Source: an uncultured Collinsella sp. (GTDB taxonomy: Bacteria; Actinomycetota; Coriobacteriia; Coriobacteriales; Coriobacteriaceae). From it: a DNA stretch of 11,624 bases. Numbering within the stretch: the first letter of the stretch is position 1; each line of letters begins with the position of its first letter. Under the pieces are notes generated by a model that saw nothing but the letters and a program-made list of their open reading frames with translations, made no database searches and was not told the origin of the DNA. The DNA lies in the NCBI GenBank assembly GCA_900551185.1, contig URVF01000030.1, positions 1 through 11,624 on the forward strand, given 5' to 3'. Of the stretch, positions 1 to 5,971 are shown in pieces. Position numbers and translations under genes: made by a program.

Positions 1-16
1 TGTGTATAAGAGACAG
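1..16 (+). other. Tn5/Nextera mosaic-end adapter remnant (artefact)
   Basis: The first 16 bases are identical to the last 16 bases of the 19-bp Tn5 mosaic end used in Nextera libraries (TGTGTATAAGAGACAG). The clpC reading frame begins right after it. This is untrimmed sequencing adapter at a contig or read edge, not bacterial sequence; genomic DNA starts at about base 17. Confidence 0.95.
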
Positions 17-17
17 G

Positions 18-1322
18 CTTAAGGCCGCCGCGCAGGAGGCCACCGAGAGCGACGACATGAACAAGGCCGCCGAGATCACCGAGCAACAGAAGGCCGCCGA
101 GATTGAGCTCGCCGAGGCCAAGGCCGCCTGGACCGCCGAGCTCGACGCCAGCCCGCTCACCATCGATGTGAGTCAGATCGCCGATATCGTGTCCGTGACT
201 TCGGGCGTGCCGGTGTCCTCGCTTACCGAGAGCGAGAGCCGTCGCCTGCTGCAAGCCGAAAGCGTGCTCAAGACGCGCATCATCGGTCAGGATGAGGCTG
301 TCGAGGCAGTTGCCAAGGCCGTGCGCCGCAGCCGCTCACCCCTCAAGGATCCGCGTCGCCCCGGCGGCAGCTTTATCTTCCTTGGTCCCACTGGCACGGG
401 CAAGACCGAGCTCGCCAAGACGCTCGCCGAGTACCTCTTTGGCAGCAAGGATGCGCTCATCAGCTTCGACATGTCCGAGTTCGGTAGCGAGTTCGAGGTC
501 TCCAAGCTCATCGGTAGCCCTCCGGGTTACGTCGGTCACGACGAGGGCGGCCAGCTCACCAAGGCCGTTCGTCGCCACCCGTACTCGGTCGTGCTGTTCG
601 ACGAGATCGAGAAGGCGCACCCCGATATCTTCAACATCTTGCTGCAGGTGCTGGAGGAGGGCCGCCTGACCGATAGCCAGGGCAAGACGGTCGACTTCCG
701 CAACACCGTGATCATCATGACGTCCAACGTGGGCGCTCGCGAGATTGCGCAGGATGCGAGCGTGGGCTTTGGCACCACCGGCGAGCAGGGCCTCACGTCG
801 AGTGAGATCCGCGGCCGTGCGATGGGCGAGCTCAAGCGCCTGTTCCGCCCCGAGCTGCTCAACCGTATCGACGACATTGTGGTGTTCCAGAAGCTCTCGG
901 GCGAGAATCTCACCAAGATCGCGCACCTGCTGGTGGACGACCTGCGTCAGCGTTTGATTGCCAATGGCATGAACATCAAGCTCACCGATGCGGCCTATGA
1001 CAAGATCGTGGCCGAGGGCACCGACCTCACCAACGGTGCGCGTCCGCTGCGTCGTGCCATCCAAAAGCTCATCGAGGACCCGCTGTCCGAGGAGCTTCTG
1101 GCCGGCGAGTGGGGCGAGGGCGATACCGTCCTGTGCGACGTGGCCGATGGCAAGTTTGTCTTTAGCCACGGCACGGGCGAGATCCCGGCACCGCGTCCGG
1201 CGGGCACGCTCGGTGGCGATACCGCTCCGGCGGCACCGCACACCGGCAACGCCGCGCCCGTGAGCGGCGGCGTGACCTCGGGCCCCGGCGGCATGATGCA
1301 AGCCGGCTCTGGCGCGCTGTAG
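18..1322 (+). CDS. clpC: ClpC-type AAA+ unfoldase, C-terminal part (5' truncated)
   Basis: This is the C-terminal part of an Hsp100 unfoldase that feeds proteins to the ClpP protease in the cytosol; the N domain and first ATPase ring are lost at the window edge. The frame is open from base 18, upstream of the first ATG at 57, so 57 is not the real start. A charged helical stretch at the left edge resembles the UVR/linker region of ClpC. The second AAA+ domain is complete: Walker A GPTGTGKT (384-407), pore loop GYVG (525-536), Walker B VVLFDEIEKAH (from 588), arginine-finger region RPELLNRID, and sensor 2 GARPLRR (1035-1055). A VGF tripeptide (762-770) sits where ClpC and ClpA carry their ClpP-docking loop, which favours ClpC over ClpB. 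The protein ends in a Gly/Pro/Ala-rich tail of about 45 residues. A strong terminator follows 21 nt after the stop. Confidence 0.95.
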   Translation, partial: LKAAAQEATESDDMNKAAEITEQQKAAEIELAEAKAAWTAELDASPLTIDVSQIADIVSVTSGVPVSSLTESESRRLLQAESVLKTRIIGQDEAVEAVAKAVRRSRSPLKDPRRPGGSFIFLGPTGTGKTELAKTLAEYLFGSKDALISFDMSEFGSEFEVSKLIGSPPGYVGHDEGGQLTKAVRRHPYSVVLFDEIEKAHPDIFNILLQVLEEGRLTDSQGKTVDFRNTVIIMTSNVGAREIAQDASVGFGTTGEQGLTSSEIRGRAMGELKRLFRPELLNRIDDIVVFQKLSGENLTKIAHLLVDDLRQRLIANGMNIKLTDAAYDKIVAEGTDLTNGARPLRRAIQKLIEDPLSEELLAGEWGEGDTVLCDVADGKFVFSHGTGEIPAPRPAGTLGGDTAPAAPHTGNAAPVSGGVTSGPGGMMQAGSGAL

Positions 1323-1342
1323 GGATTAAACATACCTTGTAT

Positions 1343-1380
1343 AACGGGGGCGTTTCCGATAAGGAGGCGCCCCCGTTTCT
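1343..1380 (+). terminator. Intrinsic terminator of clpC
   Basis: A perfect 10-bp stem (AACGGGGGCG at 1343-1352 with CGCCCCCGTT at 1368-1377) encloses a 15-nt loop and runs into TTTCTGTT. It lies 21 nt past the clpC stop codon and directly before the toxin-antitoxin promoter, insulating the two units. Confidence 0.9.
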
Positions 1381-1404
1381 GTTGAAATGTGCTTCAATCT
1401 GCCG

Positions 1405-1434
1405 TGCTATACTGAAATTGAGATTCAGTATAGC
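1405..1434 (+). promoter_or_regulatory. Promoter and operator of the RelB-PIN operon
   Basis: A perfect inverted repeat with 11-bp arms, GCTATACTGAA (1406-1416) and TTCAGTATAGC (1424-1434), is separated by 7 bp. The left arm contains a -10 hexamer TATACT (1408-1413) preceded by TG at 1405-1406, which makes an extended -10. TTGAAA at 1382-1387 is a possible -35, but its 20-bp spacing is long. Ribbon-helix-helix antitoxins normally bind palindromes over their own promoter, so autorepression by the next gene is the likely role. The right arm ends 2 nt before the AAGGAG ribosome binding site (1436-1441). Confidence 0.75.
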
Positions 1435-1446
1435 AAAGGAGTTGAT

Positions 1447-1815
1447 ATGCCTACATCAATACTCGACACGCGGCCAGTTCAGATGAACGTGCGTATAGAT
1501 CGCCAACTCAAAGAGGCTGGGGACGCCGTGCTGGCGCATATCGGCATGACGCCGTCACAAGCTGTGAGGGAGCTGTGGCAGTACTTGACCGAGAACGGTC
1601 ATATGCCCGTCGCAAAAAAGAATGATGACGAAGTCCTGCCTGACGACATACGATCGAAGGCGAGTTCGTCCCGCGTCTCGGAAGGGGCTGCGTTAATTTC
1701 GAATTTTTATGAGCGGTTCTCGATTCAGAGGCCGAGCCCCGATGAAGCCTTTGATTACGACGAGTTATACGATCAAATGATGAGCGAGAGATTCAGCGAT
1801 TGGATCGAATTATGA
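1447..1815 (+). CDS. RelB/DinJ-like ribbon-helix-helix antitoxin
   Basis: This is a 122-residue protein, probably the labile antitoxin and autorepressor of the toxin encoded just downstream. ATG 1447 is chosen because AAGGAG (1436-1441) lies 5 nt before it; an in-frame ATG at 1387 lies upstream of the -10 hexamer and cannot be used from this promoter. Residues 12-52 (MNVRIDRQLKEAGDAVL... followed by MTPSQAVRELWQYL) match the beta-strand plus two helices of RelB/DinJ-type antitoxins. The rest is acidic, with aromatic and acidic clusters from residue 86 onward, as expected for a segment that wraps the toxin. Its stop overlaps the toxin start by 4 bp (ATGA, 1812-1815), so translation is probably coupled. 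Third positions are richer in A/T than in clpC or pepD, which suggests horizontal gain. Family assignment is good; the exact subfamily is inferred. Confidence 0.82.
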   Translation: MPTSILDTRPVQMNVRIDRQLKEAGDAVLAHIGMTPSQAVRELWQYLTENGHMPVAKKNDDEVLPDDIRSKASSSRVSEGAALISNFYERFSIQRPSPDEAFDYDELYDQMMSERFSDWIEL

Positions 1816-2339
1816 GCGGCGTCGGAACGAAACGTGTGCTCAAGCTGCTGATCGACACGAACGTCTGGCTAGATTACTTTCTCGCTCGTACGAATGCGAC
1901 CAGGCCGATAGTCGAGCTCCTTTCTCGCGCGGCGGAAGCGGAGGATATCGTCCTCTTCTCGTCCTCCCTGTCTGTCAAAGACGTCTATTACATTCTGGGG
2001 AGGACGATGAAGGCCGACGCCCGCCGTGAGGGGGCTCTCACTCCCGAAGCCATCGCCGGTGCCGACGAGACAGCGTGGGCGTGTGTTCGCCTGATTCGGC
2101 AAAAGTCGATTATTGCCTCGGTCGGTGCAGACGAGGTCTTCGACTCCTTTGTGTTCAAGTATCATCACAACGACTTTGAGGACGACCTGATGCTGGGCGT
2201 CGCCAATCGCATTGATGCCGATTACGTCGTGACAGAGGACAAAAATCTCATCAAACATACCAATGGTGTATGCATTAATGTTCAACAGGCGTTGAAGTTG
2301 GTTGAAGGGTCCAACGTCCCTTCGGCACGGCCCGTCTAA
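1812..2339 (+). CDS. PIN-domain ribonuclease toxin
   Basis: A 175-residue PIN-domain protein, probably the RNase toxin of this operon. The start at 1812 is preferred because it forms an ATGA overlap with the antitoxin stop; an ATG at 1800 would add four residues. Acidic residues expected of the PIN active site are visible: D15 in LLIDTNVWLDYF, the DFEDDLML motif at residues 121-128 (D124 probably the third acid), and D143 in VVTEDKNL. At the second position, SSLSVKDVYYIL, an Asp (D57) stands where many PIN proteins have Glu. The fold looks like the larger PIN_3-type group rather than the roughly 130-residue VapC. RelB/DinJ antitoxins classically partner RelE/YafQ toxins, so the pairing with PIN is notable. 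Target RNA cannot be predicted. No clear terminator follows; CTTTATC/GATAAAG (2344-2359) is a short palindrome without a U-tract. Confidence 0.85.
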   Translation: MSGVGTKRVLKLLIDTNVWLDYFLARTNATRPIVELLSRAAEAEDIVLFSSSLSVKDVYYILGRTMKADARREGALTPEAIAGADETAWACVRLIRQKSIIASVGADEVFDSFVFKYHHNDFEDDLMLGVANRIDADYVVTEDKNLIKHTNGVCINVQQALKLVEGSNVPSARPV

Positions 2340-2414
2340 CATGCTTTATCTTGATAAAGTGGCGTTTCCTCGCCGTTAGCCGATGATGCGAGGGCGCTCG
2401 GCGTTTTCGACTGG

Positions 2415-2483
2415 TTTATGCACGCAAAGTCTGGGAATATACAAGTCGCATGTCTTACTGTCTAACCAGTTGCGCCAAGGAGG
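2415..2483 (+). promoter_or_regulatory. Possible pepD promoter and ribosome binding site
   Basis: The 148-nt gap after the toxin gene holds a candidate -10 TATACA (2438-2443) with TTTATG (2415-2420) at 17-bp spacing, a weak match at -35. The ribosome binding site AAGGAGG (2477-2483) is excellent and sets the pepD start. ACTGGTT (2410-2416) and AACCAGT (2464-2470) are complementary and could bracket the leader in a weak stem. The promoter is tentative; the ribosome binding site is secure. Confidence 0.4.
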
Positions 2484-2487
2484 CACC

Positions 2488-3945
2488 ATGGACTACAAGA
2501 TTACCGGCTACGAGCCCGCCCAGCTGTTCCATTTCTTTGAGGAGATCAGCGCGATCCCCCGTGGGTCTGGCAACGAGAAGGGCATCAGCGATTTCCTGGT
2601 TGCGTTTGCCAAGGAGCGCGGCCTCGATGTGTACCAGGACGAGGTCTACAACGTCATCATTCGTAAGCCCGCATCTGCCGGCGCCGAGAATGCCCCGACC
2701 GTGATGCTGCAGGGCCACATCGACATGGTGTGCGACAAGCTGGGCTCCGTTGAGCACGACTTTACGACCGATGGTATCGACCTGGTCGTCAAGGACGGCG
2801 TCCTCACCGCTAACGGCACCACCCTGGGCGCCGACAACGGCATTGCTGTCGCTCTGATGCTCACCGTGCTCAACGACGATTCGATTGCCCATCCGGCCCT
2901 CGAGTGCGTGTTCACCACCGACGAGGAGACCGGCCTGGTCGGCGCTGAGACGCTCGATAAGTCCCAGATTAGCGCCCGCACCATGATCAACCTCGATTCC
3001 GAGGAGGAGGGCGTGGCCACCGTCAGCTGCGCCGGCGGTGTCGTCGTTACCTACACCTGCCCGATCGTGCGCGAGCACAAGACCGGCAGCACCCTTACGC
3101 TCGAGATCTCCGGCCTGCTGGGTGGTCACTCCGGCGCCGACATCCACCTGGAGCGCGGCAACGGCAACCTCATCATGGCCCGCATCATCGACCGCCTGAT
3201 GGTCGCCGGCGAGCCCGCCATCGTTAGCTTTAACGGCGGCACCAAGGACAACGCCATCAACCGTGAGTGCAAGGCTGTTCTGGTCTACGCCGACCACGCT
3301 GCCGCCGAGGCCGCGGCCCAGATCGCAAAGGGCATCATCGCCGACGTCGCTGCCGAGCTCGAGGTCTTCGACCCCGGCTTTACCTGCACCGTCGAGATTG
3401 CCGACGACGCCGAGGTCGAGGCCATGGACCAGAAGTCCGCGCTCGCCCTCATCCGCGCCCTGCGTCTTGCCCCTAACGGCGTGATTCGCCGCAACGTCGC
3501 CACCGACGGCTCCGTCGAGGTTTCCTCCAACATCGGTGTGGTTGCCACCTCTGACGACGAGGTCAAGATCATGCTGTCCCCGCGCTCTTCGATCACCTCG
3601 CTGCAGAACGAGTTCAAGGATCGCCTGCAGACGCTGGCCGATGTCCTGGGCTTCGACGCCAAGTTCGAGTTCGAGTATCCCGGCTGGAGCTATGCCGAGC
3701 ATTCGCCGGTCCGCGACGTCTTTGTCGAGAGCTATCGCGAGCTCTTTGGCTCCGAGCTGCGCATCGAGTCCATTCACGCTGGCCTTGAGTGCGGCCTGTT
3801 TGCCGAGGCCCTGCACGGCCTGGACGCCATCGCCGTGGGCCCGACGCTCTCCGATGTCCACACCCCGGACGAGAGCATGGAGCTCGCTTCTGCCGAGCGC
3901 TTCTACGAACTGCTCATCGACGTCCTCAAGCGCCTTGCCGCGTAA
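2488..3945 (+). CDS. pepD: Aminoacyl-histidine dipeptidase (peptidase D, M20 family)
   Basis: A cytosolic zinc metallopeptidase that splits dipeptides, classically carnosine-type Xaa-His and other unblocked dipeptides, in peptide nutrition. ATG 2488 follows AAGGAGG by 4 nt and gives 485 residues, the same size as E. coli PepD; the frame is open to 2383, but that extension has no ribosome binding site. All expected M20 residues are present: H77 and D79 in GHIDMVCDK, bridging D116 in GADNGIA, E146 (general base) and E147 in TTDEETG, D170 in NLDSEEEG, and C-terminal H458 in SDVHTPDE. The lid/dimerisation domain begins near residue 180, with GLLGGHSGADIH. There is no signal peptide. It is a single-gene unit flanked by a probable promoter and a terminator, with codon use typical of the host chromosome. 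Confidence 0.95.
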   Translation: MDYKITGYEPAQLFHFFEEISAIPRGSGNEKGISDFLVAFAKERGLDVYQDEVYNVIIRKPASAGAENAPTVMLQGHIDMVCDKLGSVEHDFTTDGIDLVVKDGVLTANGTTLGADNGIAVALMLTVLNDDSIAHPALECVFTTDEETGLVGAETLDKSQISARTMINLDSEEEGVATVSCAGGVVVTYTCPIVREHKTGSTLTLEISGLLGGHSGADIHLERGNGNLIMARIIDRLMVAGEPAIVSFNGGTKDNAINRECKAVLVYADHAAAEAAAQIAKGIIADVAAELEVFDPGFTCTVEIADDAEVEAMDQKSALALIRALRLAPNGVIRRNVATDGSVEVSSNIGVVATSDDEVKIMLSPRSSITSLQNEFKDRLQTLADVLGFDAKFEFEYPGWSYAEHSPVRDVFVESYRELFGSELRIESIHAGLECGLFAEALHGLDAIAVGPTLSDVHTPDESMELASAERFYELLIDVLKRLAA

Positions 3946-4000
3946 AGGTTGCACTAGCAGCAGTCCGAGTCACGTGCTAGCGGATTGCAAATGACATTAC

Positions 4001-4048
4001 GAGAGGGGGCATCCGAGCTTTTGCGACGGGTGCCCCTTCTCTGCTTTT
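4001..4048 (+). terminator. Intrinsic terminator of pepD
   Basis: An 11-pair stem with one G-U pair (GAGAGGGGGCA at 4001-4011 with TGCCCCTTCTC at 4031-4041) has a 19-nt loop that can close further through CCG/CGG. CTGCTTTT follows. Read on the minus strand there is no U-tract, so it serves pepD and not the convergent hipA. A weaker CTAGCA/TGCTAG pair (3954-3980) precedes it. Confidence 0.85.
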
Positions 4049-4072
4049 AAGAAATGGGAAATTGATTGGCGT

Positions 4073-5377
4073 CTAGCCCATATCCGCCTTGATGAGGTCG
4101 AGGGTGCGCTGGCAGTTTTCGCGGACGGGGCCGAGCATATGCTCGCGCAGGTCCGCCATGCCGGGCAGGTCGGCGTATTCGTCCATGACCTCTTCCATGC
4201 AAACGGGCACCTCGTAGGCGAGGTCCATCATGGTCGCAAAGCAAAACTTCTCGGATAGCCCGGCATCGGTAAGCGCCGCCTCCAGCACGGGGTCGCCCAT
4301 ACCGTGGTATCGGCGGATAGCGCCTGGACCGATGCGCCCCACAAGATTTTCGCCGCCAACGCTCATGGCAAGGCGCGCCCGGCGGCGCATGCGCTCATAC
4401 GCCAAACCCGACGCGACATCGTACATTCGAGCCATCATGGCTGCGCCGTCGTTTCCAAGGAGCAGGGAATAGTTTTTCGCGTGCGCATCCGGTGCGCCGA
4501 TAATGGCGTTGAAGAACAGTATCTGCGTAAACAGATACAGGTTAAGTTGATGGTGGCTCGTATTTACGAGGAGCTCTTGAATGTCGCGGGTGGTCGGGCC
4601 GCCGTCTGCTGTGTACTTTTGGGCGGGCATCACCCCAAGTGCCTGACAGAGGTCTTCTTGATGTAGGCGCCTGATCATTCCGTCTTCGACTTTCACGCGG
4701 TCATAGCGCTCAACAATGAGGGCAGGTTCGTCCTCAAACATACGATATTCGACGTTTGCCGTTGCGATACCGGCGCGCTGGGCGCTTTTCATGCAGACAA
4801 ACTCATTGAGAGCCTCGAGTTTAAATCCGATAACGCCATTTTTGAAAATATGCGTTGTGGGCGAGGAGCCCATGCATTCGCACCAGCGGCCGTTTATGAA
4901 CGCGAGCGCGAACTTGCCCTGGTTGCCTCCAAGTGACCAACTTTCATCTAGACCCATCCACGATGCATCGCGGTCATCTCTGATCGACTTGAGACGGAGA
5001 GCAATTTCGTGGTCGTCTATAGGGCGGTAGTCGCCAGCGCGATGCAGGACGGCGTCGGCATCTTCTTCGGCACAAAACTGCACTCCGCCCGGACAGTCGA
5101 GTCCGATATGGCTGAGCAACGCAACGGGATTGTTGGGCCTAACGTTGAATTCGGCGGCAATCGCTTTTCGTTGGTCCTCGCTGTCGGGTAGAAGGCCAAA
5201 CAAGTACGGATTCATGACCTGTTGGCCGTATGTGCGATTTGATACGGGTATGTTGGTCGATAGGGTTGGCCCGTCATAGTCATGATCGTAGGTAAAGCTG
5301 ATAAGACCGTTCTCATCTTGCGTGAGCGTTCCCGCAGGTACGCCGCAAATAATGGTCCGAAGTGATGTTCTGGCCAT
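4073..5377 (-). CDS. hipA: HipA-type serine/threonine kinase toxin
   Basis: A 434-residue HipA-fold kinase, near the size of E. coli HipA (440). HipA kinases phosphorylate a cytosolic target (glutamyl-tRNA synthetase for E. coli HipA) and induce dormancy when not neutralised by HipB; the substrate here is unknown. Visible features, in order: N-terminal subdomain with GLLPDSEDQR (61-70); the Gly-rich loop WSLGGNQGKFAL (147-158), whose S148 aligns with the autophosphorylated Ser150 of E. coli; TTHIFK (174-179); hinge ALIVERYDR (219-227); HQEDLCQALG (239-248); catalytic loop GAPDAHAKNYS with D297 and N302; and metal-binding YDVAS with D320. All key residues are intact, so it is probably active. 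It starts 3 nt after hipB, with a GAAGGG-type ribosome binding site inside the end of hipB. It converges on pepD; no terminator of its own is visible. Confidence 0.95.
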   Translation of the reverse strand: MARTSLRTIICGVPAGTLTQDENGLISFTYDHDYDGPTLSTNIPVSNRTYGQQVMNPYLFGLLPDSEDQRKAIAAEFNVRPNNPVALLSHIGLDCPGGVQFCAEEDADAVLHRAGDYRPIDDHEIALRLKSIRDDRDASWMGLDESWSLGGNQGKFALAFINGRWCECMGSSPTTHIFKNGVIGFKLEALNEFVCMKSAQRAGIATANVEYRMFEDEPALIVERYDRVKVEDGMIRRLHQEDLCQALGVMPAQKYTADGGPTTRDIQELLVNTSHHQLNLYLFTQILFFNAIIGAPDAHAKNYSLLLGNDGAAMMARMYDVASGLAYERMRRRARLAMSVGGENLVGRIGPGAIRRYHGMGDPVLEAALTDAGLSEKFCFATMMDLAYEVPVCMEEVMDEYADLPGMADLREHMLGPVRENCQRTLDLIKADMG

Positions 5378-5380
5378 TGG

Positions 5381-5851
5381 CTATTTCCCTTCGGGCTTGG
5401 TTTGGTTAGATGCGTTTGCGGCAATCGAGACTCCGAGATTGGACATGGCGAAATCGGCGAAGGCCCTGTCGTAGAGCTCGGACGTAAAGGGGACATCTGC
5501 GAGAGCCGGAACGGCTGCGCTGCGACGGTTGCGATGGTGAAAACGTTGAGCGTGATGGCGCCTGGGGGTACTACGAGGTTGCAAATCAGCATGCGGGGCG
5601 TCGACTGGTTGCTCGTTTTTCGATTCGTCGATATCCCCTTGAGCGGCGAGTGCCAGTCCAAGAGCACCGAAAACTGCCAGCAGCTTGTCGAGCCGAATGC
5701 CCGTGGCATCTCCCAGCTCGAGCGATGCGAGCAGGCGCTCCGAAACACCGGCTTTTTTAGCGAGGACGGCACGGGTGATCCCTTGCGCCTCGCGTGCCTG
5801 ACGCACGTAGATGCCAGCTTGGCGCGGTGTGGTGATGGGAAGGATATCCAC
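5381..5851 (-). CDS. hipB: HipB-like XRE-family antitoxin/repressor with C-terminal extension
   Basis: A 156-residue DNA-binding protein, presumably the antitoxin that holds HipA inactive and represses the operon. It starts with GTG at 5851-5849, supported by AGGAG six nt upstream (5862-5858). Residues 12-66 form a helix-turn-helix of the XRE/Cro type: YVRQAREAQGITRAVLAKKA, then GVSERLLASLELG and IRLDKLLAVFGALGL. The protein is much longer than E. coli HipB (88 residues). After residue 75 comes an Arg/His-rich, low-complexity linker (about 80-115) and then a more ordered stretch, PFTSELYDRAFADFAMSNLG (121-140), that could contact HipA. Three copies of ATGCA-N6-TGCAT just upstream are its likely operators. 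Gene order and 3-nt spacing to hipA are classic hipBA. Confidence 0.9.
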   Translation of the reverse strand: MDILPITTPRQAGIYVRQAREAQGITRAVLAKKAGVSERLLASLELGDATGIRLDKLLAVFGALGLALAAQGDIDESKNEQPVDAPHADLQPRSTPRRHHAQRFHHRNRRSAAVPALADVPFTSELYDRAFADFAMSNLGVSIAANASNQTKPEGK

Positions 5852-5865
5852 GGCGATCTCCTAAC

Positions 5866-5935
5866 GTGCAGACTTTTGCATATCAGTATGACATGCAAAA
5901 GTCTGCATGAAAAGGCCTCATGCAAAACTCTGCAT
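5866..5935 (-). promoter_or_regulatory. Three phased palindromic operators of hipBA
   Basis: Three 16-bp sites of form ATGCA-N6-TGCAT occur at 5866-5881 (G at the first base), 5893-5908 and 5920-5935. Centre-to-centre spacing is exactly 27 bp for both intervals. Sites 1 and 2 have the same N6 in opposite orientation, giving 15-bp perfect inverted arms (5867-5881 and 5893-5907) around an 11-bp spacer; site 3 differs in N6 by one base. HipB operators in E. coli are also short palindromes with an 8-bp core spacer, so HipB binding is the natural reading, but it is inferred. Confidence 0.8.
5885..5913 (-). promoter_or_regulatory. Candidate hipBA promoter
   Basis: On the minus strand, CATACT (5890-5885) preceded by TG makes an extended -10 in the spacer between operators 1 and 2. 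TTTTCA (5913-5908) lies 17 bp upstream as a weak -35 and touches operator 2. Repressor bound at operators 1 and 2 would cover this promoter. The architecture echoes the extended -10 of the RelB-PIN operon. Confidence 0.45.
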
Positions 5936-5942
5936 GAGGCCT
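5910..5942 (-). terminator. Intrinsic terminator of mntP, containing hip operator 3
   Basis: A perfect 12-bp stem (AGGCCTCATGCA at 5913-5924 with TGCATGAGGCCT at 5931-5942) and a 6-nt loop lie 29 nt beyond the mntP stop. On the minus strand the stem is followed by UUUU. On the plus strand no U-tract follows, so it serves mntP. The third hip operator (5920-5935) is entirely inside this hairpin. Confidence 0.82.
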
Positions 5943-5971
5943 CATCCGGACGTTTAGTTTTGAAGGGTGTT

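Noticed and set aside
1387..1446. Upstream in-frame ATG at 1387 as antitoxin start
   Set aside because: It lies upstream of the -10 hexamer and has no ribosome binding site; ATG 1447 has AAGGAG at correct spacing.
2344..2374. Terminator after the PIN toxin gene
   Set aside because: CTTTATC/GATAAAG has almost no loop and no U-tract, and the next GGCG/CGCC stem is only 4 bp. Neither is convincing.
2455..3954. 499-residue open frame on the minus strand across pepD
   Set aside because: It mirrors the complete, motif-bearing pepD on the other strand. Long antisense frames are expected in GC-rich codon-biased genes, and its product is a low-complexity Gly/Val/Asp/Leu mix without a family signature.
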